The position numbers and the translations under genes are program-made. Shown piece by piece: positions 15,390-22,503 of a DNA stretch of 64,000 nucleotides. The stretch lies in the NCBI RefSeq assembly GCF_006442795.2, contig NZ_CP083956.1, forward strand, positions 1,837,501 through 1,901,500, read 5' to 3'. Below the pieces are notes generated by a model. It saw nothing but the letters and a program-made list of their open reading frames with translations. It had not been told where the DNA came from and searched no databases. The stretch's first letter is position 1. Every line of letters begins with the position of its first letter. This stretch comes from Mesorhizobium sp. B1-1-8 (GTDB lineage Bacteria; Pseudomonadota; Alphaproteobacteria; Rhizobiales; Rhizobiaceae).

Positions 15390-15416
15390 ACAATGCCCCA
15401 ACAAGCTTGTGGCAGG
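15390..15416 (-). promoter_or_regulatory. Degenerate copy of the flagellar operon element, upstream of flgJ
   Basis: In gene direction: CCTGCCACAAG (15416-15406), ten bases, then CATTGT (15395-15390), ending 36 bases before the flgJ start. It matches the five stronger copies in layout but differs at two core positions and in the first base of the box. Confidence 0.35.
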
Positions 15417-15533
15417 CTTGCGAGCGCGGAGCACCGGACCGCGGTCACCAAGCTTCGACGTTTTCGGATCCTGCGTTGCCGGAATCGATGATCGTTCACT
15501 TGACGAAGCTGAGGTGAGACCTTTGGTCCGAAG

Positions 15534-15806
15534 ATGCGTATAGTCGAGCGATTTCAAATTACCGGACGAGGCGTTGTCGTCATACTCGACCGACCGACGT
15601 ACCTTCCGGTGCTCACGACGCTGCATGCAACTATCGTGCGGCCCGATGGCTCCAAAGTGTCGACGACCGCCGATAAGGAGTATGCTCTCCGGCGGAACGG
15701 CGACAGCACCCCTAATGAGTTCGAAGCATTTGTGCTGCGACACGTCGATCTTCCTGACGTGCCAGAGGGCAGTACTGTCGATCTGACTTTAGACCCGGCG
15801 TCTTAA
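15534..15806 (+). CDS. Hypothetical beta-rich protein, 90 aa
   Basis: It starts MRIVERFQITGRGVVVILDR and ends GSTVDLTLDPAS. The pattern of short beta strands, the ITGRG turn and a late FVLRHVDLPDVPEGS segment is reminiscent of a small beta-barrel such as translation-factor domain 2, but this is only an impression. No strong Shine-Dalgarno is visible. It is the first gene of a plus-strand island inserted between two minus-strand flagellar operons and has no flagellar features. Confidence 0.55.
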   Translation: MRIVERFQITGRGVVVILDRPTYLPVLTTLHATIVRPDGSKVSTTADKEYALRRNGDSTPNEFEAFVLRHVDLPDVPEGSTVDLTLDPAS

Positions 15807-16032
15807 CAAGCAAAAGAACTGGCAGGTACTAAGGCTGGGCCACGACAGTGTTAAGAAACCAGGAGACGCAGCGGATGCTATCAAAGCGCCTGACGTCCTG
15901 GGCCGAGGAGCGGTCGCTTTATTGGTGGCTTCCGGTCTCGCCTCGAACAAAGAATAATCCTTTCCAAAAGGCTGGATGATTTGTTCGTGTCGTATTATGC
16001 TTTTCTGCTGGCTAATTTCTTAGGAGGGGTTC

Positions 16033-16704
16033 ATGAAACTGCCATTCAAACCTTGGCTTGACCAAGCTGGGAAGTTCTCGATCGCGCACATTCCTGGGAT
16101 ACCACACTATAACACGGCGGTATCGGCAACGTCGCCGAGAACTGGCGTTCTTCACACGACCGAAGGAGGATGGCTTAGTAGTCTTACTATCTTTAAGCAG
16201 CATTACGCTCCGCATTTCATGCTCGGATATGATGCCGCCGCGAAAGAGGTCCGTATTGCCCAATTAGTGCAAATCGGAACAATTGGAGCTGCTCTCAAAG
16301 CCCACAATAGCAAGGCCCTCGTCCAGATTGAAATGATCGGCTTTTCGAAAGAAGCGCCTTGGCTGCCCGACGACGAAACATCTGAGGCGTTGGCCTCGCT
16401 GATGGCAGTGTGTAACGTCGAATACCAAATACCCCTCTCACGTCCTTGGAAGGATGGAGATTTCGGAAAAGCGGGCAACAACCCTCATCGCTCCTCAGGG
16501 AAGTTTGGTGTTGAGCCCGGCTGGTATGGTCATGGGGACTGCCCCAACCCAGATAGTCACTGGGATCCCGGCAATCTTAAGTGGACAACCATTTTCGCTC
16601 GGGCAGGGGTAATAGCGGAATCCATGAGTCCATCTTCGTTCGAAGTTGGGCCGATTGCGATGGCTGGCGTTAGGGCGGGATTCCCATTGCAAGGACTAGG
16701 GTGA
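16033..16704 (+). CDS. N-acetylmuramoyl-L-alanine amidase-like (Amidase_2/PGRP fold), endolysin-like
   Basis: A 223-residue protein behind a very strong AGGAGGGG (16022-16029). The fold markers are TGVLHTTEGG (about 36-45; first Zn histidine), HFMLGYDAAAKEVRIAQL, a VQIEMIGFS strand and HGDCPNPDSHWDPG (about 171-184; second histidine and Zn-ligand region). There is no signal peptide, which fits a phage endolysin or a protein exported otherwise. Codon use and base composition are more AT-rich than the neighbours, suggesting recent acquisition. It would cleave the amide between MurNAc and the peptide stem; activity is inferred from the fold. Confidence 0.7.
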   Translation: MKLPFKPWLDQAGKFSIAHIPGIPHYNTAVSATSPRTGVLHTTEGGWLSSLTIFKQHYAPHFMLGYDAAAKEVRIAQLVQIGTIGAALKAHNSKALVQIEMIGFSKEAPWLPDDETSEALASLMAVCNVEYQIPLSRPWKDGDFGKAGNNPHRSSGKFGVEPGWYGHGDCPNPDSHWDPGNLKWTTIFARAGVIAESMSPSSFEVGPIAMAGVRAGFPLQGLG

Positions 16705-16719
16705 GGTCAAGATCAAATT

Positions 16720-16920
16720 CGGATCGGGTCGCCGATAAGGGCTCGTATGTGCGCATGCTGTGTCTGTGTGCGGCGGCCGGCCAGGAAGAGTTCTTTGCCT
16801 GGGTCGGCACGCGGTCGAAAGCCGCACTGCCGCCGCGCCGGAGCTAGGCAAGGAGGCGTTCGCCGCATTCCTCGCATGGCCGCCGCGCTGGCCCGCGAAT
16901 TTCGCACCGAGTTGCCTTAG
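16720..16920 (+). pseudogene. Decayed C-terminal remnant of a cupin-type protein
   Basis: Three frames read in succession give one coherent protein tail. VRMLCLCAAAGQEEFFAWVG is encoded in the frame of 16740, VESRTAAAPELGKEAFAAFL in a second frame from 16814, and AALAREFRTELP in a third, ending in TAG at 16918-16920. This series resembles the C-terminus common in rhizobial cupin-domain proteins (recalled). At least two frameshifts and the absence of the 5' half mark a dead fragment. Confidence 0.55.
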
Positions 16921-16969
16921 GTTCTCTCGGCAAGATCGGCGCCTTCTTCGAATGGCCGAAATGACTGAC

Positions 16970-17353
16970 CTATCCGTCTCCACGCTTGTGCGCGATCAGG
17001 TCGAGGCGCTCGCGGTCAGCGCGTTCGCGCTCGTCGCGGCGGCGCACGTCCTTGTAGGTGCGCTCGACCATGTTGGTGCGCGCCGTCGCCGTGGCGATCA
17101 GGGCCGCCTCCTGCCGGGCGCTCTCCAGGCTGGCCTTCTGCCGCTCGAGCGCGTTGGTGATGCGACGATGGTAAAGTTCGGGGAACAGGGCGGCCAGCGA
17201 GCTGTCGGTGTCGAAATGCTCGACCAGCGCCCTTGCTTCGGCTTCCGCCGCCGCCGCGGCGGCGAGGAAGCCGGCATGGCGGGTCTCGTGCAGCGCCTTC
17301 AATTGCTCCTGCACCTTGACCAGTTTCTTCAGGCGGTCCTTGCGCGGGGTCAT
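16970..17353 (-). CDS. FliJ-like helical flagellar export protein
   Basis: A 127-residue, almost wholly helical and charged protein (KDRLKKLVKVQEQLKALHE at the start; a long heptad-like region ending ERADRERLDLIAHKR). It follows fliR by one base, in the flhA-fliR operon. Size and coiled-coil character match FliJ, which escapes chaperones and docks on FlhA and the FliI ATPase. FliJ sequences are poorly conserved, so the assignment rests on composition and context. Confidence 0.6.
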   Translation of the reverse strand: MTPRKDRLKKLVKVQEQLKALHETRHAGFLAAAAAAEAEARALVEHFDTDSSLAALFPELYHRRITNALERQKASLESARQEAALIATATARTNMVERTYKDVRRRDERERADRERLDLIAHKRGDG

Positions 17354-17354
17354 T

Positions 17355-18107
17355 TCACCTCGCGAGCGTCAGGTCGACAAAGCCGTCGACGAACAGCGAC
17401 AGCAAGGTGCCGATGGCGAAATAGAAGATGATCAGGCCGCCGGCGATGACGAAGGGCAGCGAGATGAAATAGACCGGGATCTGCGGCGTCAGCTTGTTGA
17501 CGAAGCCGATCGTCAGATTGACCAGTATGGCATAGGCGACGAACGGGCTGCCGAGGCGCAGGACCAGGAAGAAGGCGTCCGATACCGTGTCGGTGACGTC
17601 GACAAGCGCTGCCTGCGGGTTGAAGAAGACGTTGACGGGAGCCACCGTGTAGGAGGCAACCAGCGCCCGCACGATCTCGTGGTCGAAGTCGAAGACGAAG
17701 AGCAGAAGCAGCGCCGAGAACGAGATGATGGCGGCAAGCGCGGCCTGCGGTTCCGGCTCCTCGATTGCCGGTCCGCCGGTGCCGCCATAGCCGATCAGCA
17801 TGGCGATGGCCGAGCCCATGAAACGCAGCGCTTCCATGTAGAGCCTGGTCATGGCGCCGATCAGCCCGCCGACGAGCAGCTCCGAGACGATCATCGGCGC
17901 CAGGATCTGCGGGCGCGGGTCGACAAAGGGATAGATGCGGTCCCACAGGAAGGCGAGCAGGCCGCCGGTTGCGGCGACAGCGACGAACAGACGGACCTGA
18001 AGCGGCACGCGCGCGCTCGACAGGCCGGGCATCAGCATGAAGCACGCGCCGATGCGGCAGAAGGCGAGGAAGGCGGCGATGACGACGCCTTGCGAGAGCG
18101 CGTTCAC
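17355..18107 (-). CDS. fliR: Flagellar type III export gate protein FliR
   Basis: A 250-residue polytopic inner-membrane protein. GTG at 18107 overlaps the flhA stop by four bases (translational coupling). Landmarks are [20 protein letters not shown] near the start, [25 protein letters not shown] in the middle, and a C-terminal [19 protein letters not shown]. FliR joins FliP and FliQ to form the helical export gate at the base of the rod. Confidence 0.92.
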   Translation of the reverse strand: MNALSQGVVIAAFLAFCRIGACFMLMPGLSSARVPLQVRLFVAVAATGGLLAFLWDRIYPFVDPRPQILAPMIVSELLVGGLIGAMTRLYMEALRFMGSAIAMLIGYGGTGGPAIEEPEPQAALAAIISFSALLLLFVFDFDHEIVRALVASYTVAPVNVFFNPQAALVDVTDTVSDAFFLVLRLGSPFVAYAILVNLTIGFVNKLTPQIPVYFISLPFVIAGGLIIFYFAIGTLLSLFVDGFVDLTLAR

Positions 18108-20191
18108 GAGATGGTTCCGAGCACCTTGATCTCGACGCCCTTGGCGATCTCGACATGGGAGAGAACGGGCAGCGTTGTGAACAGCCGCTCGATGATCATG
18201 CGCACATAGGGGCGCGCGTCGGGTGCGGTGACCAGCACGAAGCGCTCGCCGGCTTCGAGATGCTTGCGGATCGCCTTGGTCGCATCCTGGCCGAATTCCT
18301 CGAGCTGGCGCGGATCGATGTCGAACTCGCGTACCTCGCCCTTGGCATCGCGCTTGAGGCTCTGATGGAAGGCGAGGTCCCAGCGGTTGCCGAGGCGCAG
18401 CACCTTGAGCGTGCCGCCTTCCGAAAGGTCGCCGCAGATCTGCTGGGCCATGCGGATGCGGACATGCTCGACGATCTGCTCGGTGCGGCGCACATGCGGC
18501 GCGATCTCTGCGATGGCCTCGATGATCAGATGCAGGTTGCGGATCGAGACGCGTTCGGCAAGCAGCAGCTTCAGCACCGCCTGCAGACCCGGATAGGAGA
18601 TGTGCGAGGTGCAGATCTCGTCGGCGAGCTTGCGGTATTCGGGATCCAGCCGCTCGAGCAGCGCCTTCATGTCCTTATAGGACAGAAGCTGCGGCAGGTT
18701 GTTGCGGATAACTTCGGAAAGGTGGGTGAGCAGCACCGACATATTGTCGGCAAAAGTGTAGTTCTCGCGCTTCAGGTCCTCGGCGAAGGTTTCGAGCACC
18801 GAATAGGCGCGCATGCCGAAGGCCGGCTCGCGGATCTCCTCGCCCGGGATGTCCGGCACGCCGCGCGTGCCGAGCAGCACCATGATCTCGCCGACACGCA
18901 TCTGGTATTCGGCAACGACGGTGCCGTGCACCTTGATCTGATAGCTCTTCGGCGGAATGGCGTAATCATCGGCGACGCGCACTTCCGGCACCACGAAGCC
19001 GTATTGTTGGGCGAATTTCTTGCGCATCTTCGACATGCGGAACACCAGTTCCTGATGCGCCACCAGCAGCCTGGTCGAGAGCTGCTTGCCGATCAGCAGC
19101 TCAATCTCGGCGGTGGCGAGCGATGCCTTGACCGAGTTCTTCTCCTCCTCGGCCTTGTTCACCTTCTCCTGGGTCTTCTGCGCCTCGGCCGCTGCCAGCG
19201 CCCGGTTCTGCCGCAGCGGAATGATGTAACCGAGGCCGGCCATGGCGCCGGCAAGCGTGAAGAAGGGAAACAGCGGCAGGCCGGGCATCAGGCCCAGAAC
19301 GACCAGCAGCGAGGAGGCGACATAAAGCGCGCGCGGATGGGCGCCTAGCTGGCCGAACACCGCCTGGTTGGCCGAGCCGCGAGTGCCGCCCTTCGAGACG
19401 AGCATGCCGGCGGCGAGCGAAACGATCAGCGCCGGGATCTGGGTGACGAGGCCGTCGCCGACCGACAGCTTGATGAAGACATCCGCCGCCTGGCCGAGGC
19501 CCATGCCGTGGCGCAGATAGCCGATGGCGATGCCGCCGACGATGTTGATGGCGGTGATGATGAGGCCGGCAATGGCGTCGCCGCGCACGAATTTGGAGGC
19601 GCCGTCCATCGAGCCGAAGAAGGAGGATTCTTCTTCCAGCTCACGGCGGCGCAGCTGCGCCGTCTTCTCGTCGATCATGCCGGCGGAAAGGTCGGCGTCG
19701 ATCGACATCTGCTTGCCGGGGATGGCGTCGAGGGTAAAGCGGGCGCCGACCTCGGCAATGCGGGTGGCGCCCTTGGTGATGACGATGAAGTTCACCACGA
19801 TGAGGATCATGAAGACGATGAGGCCGATGACGAAGTCGCTCGACATCACCAGCTTCGAGAAGCCCGAGATGACATAGCCGGCGGCGTGCGTGCCCTCATT
19901 GCCATGCGACAGGATCATGCGCGTGGTGGCGATGTTGAGCGATAGCCTCAGCATCGTGGCGATGAGCAGCACCGTCGGGAAGGAGGAGAAATCCAGCGGC
20001 CGCTGGATCCACAGCGCCACCATCAGGATCAGCACCGAGAGCGCGATGGAGAAGGCGAGGCCGATATCGATCAGGAAGGCCGGGATCGGCAGGAACAGCA
20101 CTGCCAGGATGACGACGATGCCCAGCGCGAAGAAGACGTCGCGGCCGTTCTTGGCCACTGCGCCAGTCGCTATGCTTTCACTGATCGCCAT
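18104..20191 (-). CDS. flhA: Flagellar biosynthesis protein FlhA
   Basis: A 695-residue component of the type III export apparatus. The N-terminal half has about eight membrane segments and the FHIPEP signature region ([20 protein letters not shown], then [18 protein letters not shown]). The C-terminal cytoplasmic half (from about residue 340) forms the nonameric ring that docks chaperone-substrate complexes. Family length is normal. It is the first gene of a three-gene operon whose upstream region carries the flagellar element at 20236-20262. It lies 14.5 kb from fliQ, its usual rhizobial neighbour. Confidence 0.95.
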   Translation of the reverse strand: MAISESIATGAVAKNGRDVFFALGIVVILAVLFLPIPAFLIDIGLAFSIALSVLILMVALWIQRPLDFSSFPTVLLIATMLRLSLNIATTRMILSHGNEGTHAAGYVISGFSKLVMSSDFVIGLIVFMILIVVNFIVITKGATRIAEVGARFTLDAIPGKQMSIDADLSAGMIDEKTAQLRRRELEEESSFFGSMDGASKFVRGDAIAGLIITAINIVGGIAIGYLRHGMGLGQAADVFIKLSVGDGLVTQIPALIVSLAAGMLVSKGGTRGSANQAVFGQLGAHPRALYVASSLLVVLGLMPGLPLFPFFTLAGAMAGLGYIIPLRQNRALAAAEAQKTQEKVNKAEEEKNSVKASLATAEIELLIGKQLSTRLLVAHQELVFRMSKMRKKFAQQYGFVVPEVRVADDYAIPPKSYQIKVHGTVVAEYQMRVGEIMVLLGTRGVPDIPGEEIREPAFGMRAYSVLETFAEDLKRENYTFADNMSVLLTHLSEVIRNNLPQLLSYKDMKALLERLDPEYRKLADEICTSHISYPGLQAVLKLLLAERVSIRNLHLIIEAIAEIAPHVRRTEQIVEHVRIRMAQQICGDLSEGGTLKVLRLGNRWDLAFHQSLKRDAKGEVREFDIDPRQLEEFGQDATKAIRKHLEAGERFVLVTAPDARPYVRMIIERLFTTLPVLSHVEIAKGVEIKVLGTIS

Positions 20192-20235
20192 GTCGTCCCC
20201 GAATCCGGAATTGCCCAGCGCAAGGCAGGCCCTCG

Positions 20236-20262
20236 ACCGTAACCTTCCAAGCTTGCGCGAAG
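20236..20262 (-). promoter_or_regulatory. Flagellar operon element upstream of flhA
   Basis: In gene direction: CTTCGCGCAAG (20262-20252), exactly ten bases, then TACGGT (20241-20236), ending 44 bases before the flhA ATG. One of five well-matched copies that share the 11-mer, the spacer length and a TA-starting box. Confidence 0.6.
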
Positions 20263-20343
20263 GTGGGAGAGTGGCTACTTCGGATGGGCGACTGTTCAGC
20301 GATGCCGGTTCGTTCCGGCACTGGGCTGCCTTGAGGGAAAAAC

Positions 20344-20643
20344 ATGCTCCTGATCATCGGGACCGTTCGTCTGCCGCCGGACCGGCTGGCGGAAGCCAAA
20401 CCAGCCATGGAGCGGATGATTTCAGGCAGCCGCGCCGAGCCCGGCTGCCTCGGATATTCCTACGCGCAGGATGTGCTCGATGCCGGGCTGATCCACGTTT
20501 CAGAGATCTGGAGCGACCGCGCCGCGCTCGACGCGCATTTCAAGTCGGCGCATATCGCGGCGTGGCGGGCGAGCTGGGCAGCGCTCGGTATCGGCGATCG
20601 CAAGCTCACGCTTTTCGAGACGGACGGCGGCGCGCCGACCTGA
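20344..20643 (+). CDS. Antibiotic biosynthesis monooxygenase (ABM) domain protein
   Basis: A 99-residue single ABM ferredoxin-like domain: an [14 protein letters not shown] strand at the start, [13 protein letters not shown] in the middle, and [20 protein letters not shown], the typical ABM helix with conserved W and H. Such proteins are cofactor-free quinone or polyketide oxygenases, or simply small dimeric proteins of unknown role. GAGGG precedes the ATG. It converges with the MarR gene across 13 bases. Confidence 0.8.
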   Translation: MLLIIGTVRLPPDRLAEAKPAMERMISGSRAEPGCLGYSYAQDVLDAGLIHVSEIWSDRAALDAHFKSAHIAAWRASWAALGIGDRKLTLFETDGGAPT

Positions 20644-20656
20644 TCGTTTGAGGTAT

Positions 20657-21130
20657 TTACGGCTGTGCCGCCTCCGCGGTCGCGACGGCGACAAGCCAGC
20701 GTCGCACGGTGCGTTCTTCCTCGGCGGAGAGGCCGGCGGTCAACTCGCCTTCGAGCTTGTAGACGCGTTCCCGGCATTTTTTCAACAAGGCACGGCCGCT
20801 GTCCGAGAGGTCGAGATGCTGGATGCGGCCGTGGACGGCATGCGGCCGACGGATAAGCGAGCCAGCCTTTTCCAGATTGCCGACAATCACGCTGACCGTC
20901 TGCGGTGTCAGCACCGCGAGCCGGGCCAGGTCGGCGTTGGACAGGCCGGGATAGGCCGAGATCATGGTGAGGGCCGCGAACTGCGCCTGGGTGACGCCGA
21001 ATTCATCCAGCGCCCTTTCCACCTTCAGGCGATAGGCGCCGGCCGCCTGGCGCAGCAGATAACCCAGATAACCTTGCTCGCCGCGCTTGCCTTCACCGGC
21101 GGACGGAATGGATGGATTCCCCTTGCGCAT
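20657..21130 (-). CDS. MarR-family transcriptional regulator
   Basis: A 157-residue winged-helix regulator. The DNA-binding core spans about residues 40-115 (FAALTMISAYPGLSNADLAR, then LTPQTVSVIVGNLEKAGSLIRR) and is followed by a wing (HGRIQHLDLSDSG). The ATG at 21130 is two bases from a large palindrome that probably binds this protein, so autorepression and control of the divergent epimerase-like gene are expected. The reading frame extends upstream of 21130, but that extension would cross the operator and is rejected. Confidence 0.88.
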   Translation of the reverse strand: MRKGNPSIPSAGEGKRGEQGYLGYLLRQAAGAYRLKVERALDEFGVTQAQFAALTMISAYPGLSNADLARLAVLTPQTVSVIVGNLEKAGSLIRRPHAVHGRIQHLDLSDSGRALLKKCRERVYKLEGELTAGLSAEEERTVRRWLVAVATAEAAQP

Positions 21131-21131
21131 G

Positions 21132-21168
21132 ATATCAGAGCTCTTATATGTTATAAGTACTCTGATAT
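21132..21168. promoter_or_regulatory. Large nested palindrome, probable MarR operator
   Basis: Centred at 21150. Outer arms are ATATCAGAG (21132-21140) and CTCTGATAT (21160-21168); inner arms are CTTATA (21143-21148) and TATAAG (21152-21157). Both pairs share one axis. The site fills the gap between divergent MarR and epimerase-like genes and touches the MarR start. Confidence 0.75.
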
Positions 21169-21192
21169 TATCGCAACAGAGAGCGAAAGACG

Positions 21193-21921
21193 ATGGGCCA
21201 TCGTATTTTTCTTGCGGGCGCTGCGGGCGCGATCGGTCGCCGGCTGGTGCCACAGCTGGTGGCGGCCGGTCATCAGGTGACGGCGACGACGCGCCAGGCG
21301 GCAAAAACGGAAGACCTGCGCAGGCTTGGCGCCGATCCGGTGCTGGTCGACGTGTTCGATGCAAACGCACTGCGCGCCGCGGTCGTGGCAGCGAAATCGC
21401 AGATCGTCATCCATCAGCTCACAGACCTGCCGGCCGGGCTCGATCCCTCCAAGATGGCTGAAGCAACAATACGCAATGCCCGCATCCGCGACGAGGGAAC
21501 GCGTAACCTCGTCGAGGCGGCGAAGGCGGCCAATGCCAAGCGGCTGATCGCGCAGAGCATCGCCTGGGTCTATGCGCCGGGCGCAGAGCCGCATGCCGAG
21601 ACCGATCCGCTGGACAGCGGCGCCGAGGGTGGGCGAGCCCTCAGCGTCGGCGGCGTCATTGCGCTGGAGAGGCATGTGCTCGGCGCCTCGCCGATGACCG
21701 GCATCGTGCTGCGCTACGGCCACCTCTACGGACCAGGCACCGGCACGGAGTCTGCCGGGGATCCGGCGGTGCATGTCGACGCTGCCGCTTACGCGGCGCT
21801 GCTTGCCGTCGAGCGGGGCGCGCAGGGCGCCTTCAATGTCGCCGAGCCGAACCGCCAAATCACGACCGACAAGGCAGTCAACGAGTTCGGCTGGCACGCC
21901 GGCTTCAGGCTGACAGAGTGA
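21193..21921 (+). CDS. NAD(P)-dependent epimerase/dehydratase-like Rossmann protein
   Basis: A 242-residue extended-SDR-like protein with nucleotide motif GAAGAIG (about residues 9-15), followed by RRLVPQLVAAGHQVTATTRQ. The region normally holding the catalytic Y-x-x-x-K is altered (SIAWVYAPG, then no clear YxxxK), so it may be an atypical SDR of the NmrA-like or sugar-epimerase type acting as a reductase or sensor. It is divergent from MarR across the palindrome and probably repressed by it. The Shine-Dalgarno is weak. Confidence 0.7.
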   Translation: MGHRIFLAGAAGAIGRRLVPQLVAAGHQVTATTRQAAKTEDLRRLGADPVLVDVFDANALRAAVVAAKSQIVIHQLTDLPAGLDPSKMAEATIRNARIRDEGTRNLVEAAKAANAKRLIAQSIAWVYAPGAEPHAETDPLDSGAEGGRALSVGGVIALERHVLGASPMTGIVLRYGHLYGPGTGTESAGDPAVHVDAAAYAALLAVERGAQGAFNVAEPNRQITTDKAVNEFGWHAGFRLTE

Positions 21922-21938
21922 ACGAAGGAGTTGCCGTC

Positions 21939-22440
21939 ATGACCGAAGACGTCTCTCCGCGAAGCCTGGCGCCGCTCGGAGTCACCGCCATCGCTGCCGG
22001 GCTGCTCGGCATTGCCGTAGTCCAGCACAACAGGGCAATCACCGCTTCAGGTGGAATGGACGCGCATATCCACATGATGGGGGCCGATGCCGGGCAGGGG
22101 GCGACGGCGCGTCCGACCACCACGGTGAAGCCGCTCTCCTGCGAAAAGCTGCCGAATGTGCCGGGCCACTCGATCACCACGGCGCTGGTCGAATTCCCGC
22201 CCAATGCCTACACGCCGCGACATCGTCATCCGGGCTCCGTCACCGCTTTCGTCATCAGGGAGCGCTGCGCTCGCAGGCAGTCCGGCGGTGACCTATACGC
22301 AGGGCCAGACCTGGTTCGAAGCGCCGGGCGCGATCCACGCCTTCGCTGAGAATGCCAGCGCCACGGAGCCGGCGGAGCTGCTGGCGATCTTCGTCGCGGG
22401 GGATGACTGTGGCCCACTGACCATCCCCGTAGCTGACTAA
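21939..22440 (+). pseudogene. Cupin-domain protein, frameshifted
   Basis: Translation from ATG 21939 (GAAGGAG at 21924-21930) gives an N-terminal hydrophobic segment, then a cupin first motif (NAYTPRHRHPGSVTAFVI). At about 22255 the frame departs. GALRSQ appears in a second frame, and the second cupin motif (PAVTYTQGQTWFEAPGAIHA) appears in a third, running to TAA at 22440. The pattern fits a 1-base loss plus a second small deletion near 22272, so the gene is broken unless the base calls are wrong. It follows the epimerase gene, probably as an operon. Confidence 0.7.
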
Positions 22441-22503
22441 GTCTATATCTCCGTGCAACGCCAAAATGGCGCCACAAGCGGTCGGCATTGCGGTTGCCAC
22501 GCA

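Noticed and set aside
15534..16704. A toxin-immunity or phage-defence pair formed by the orphan and the amidase-like gene
   Set aside because: They are 226 bases apart with unlike ribosome sites, and the orphan shows no immunity or antitoxin features; nothing beyond adjacency supports it.
16760..17431. A 223-codon plus-strand frame across the cupin remnant and FliJ-like gene
   Set aside because: Only the first third resembles protein and that is explained by the decayed cupin; the rest is antisense to the FliJ-like gene.
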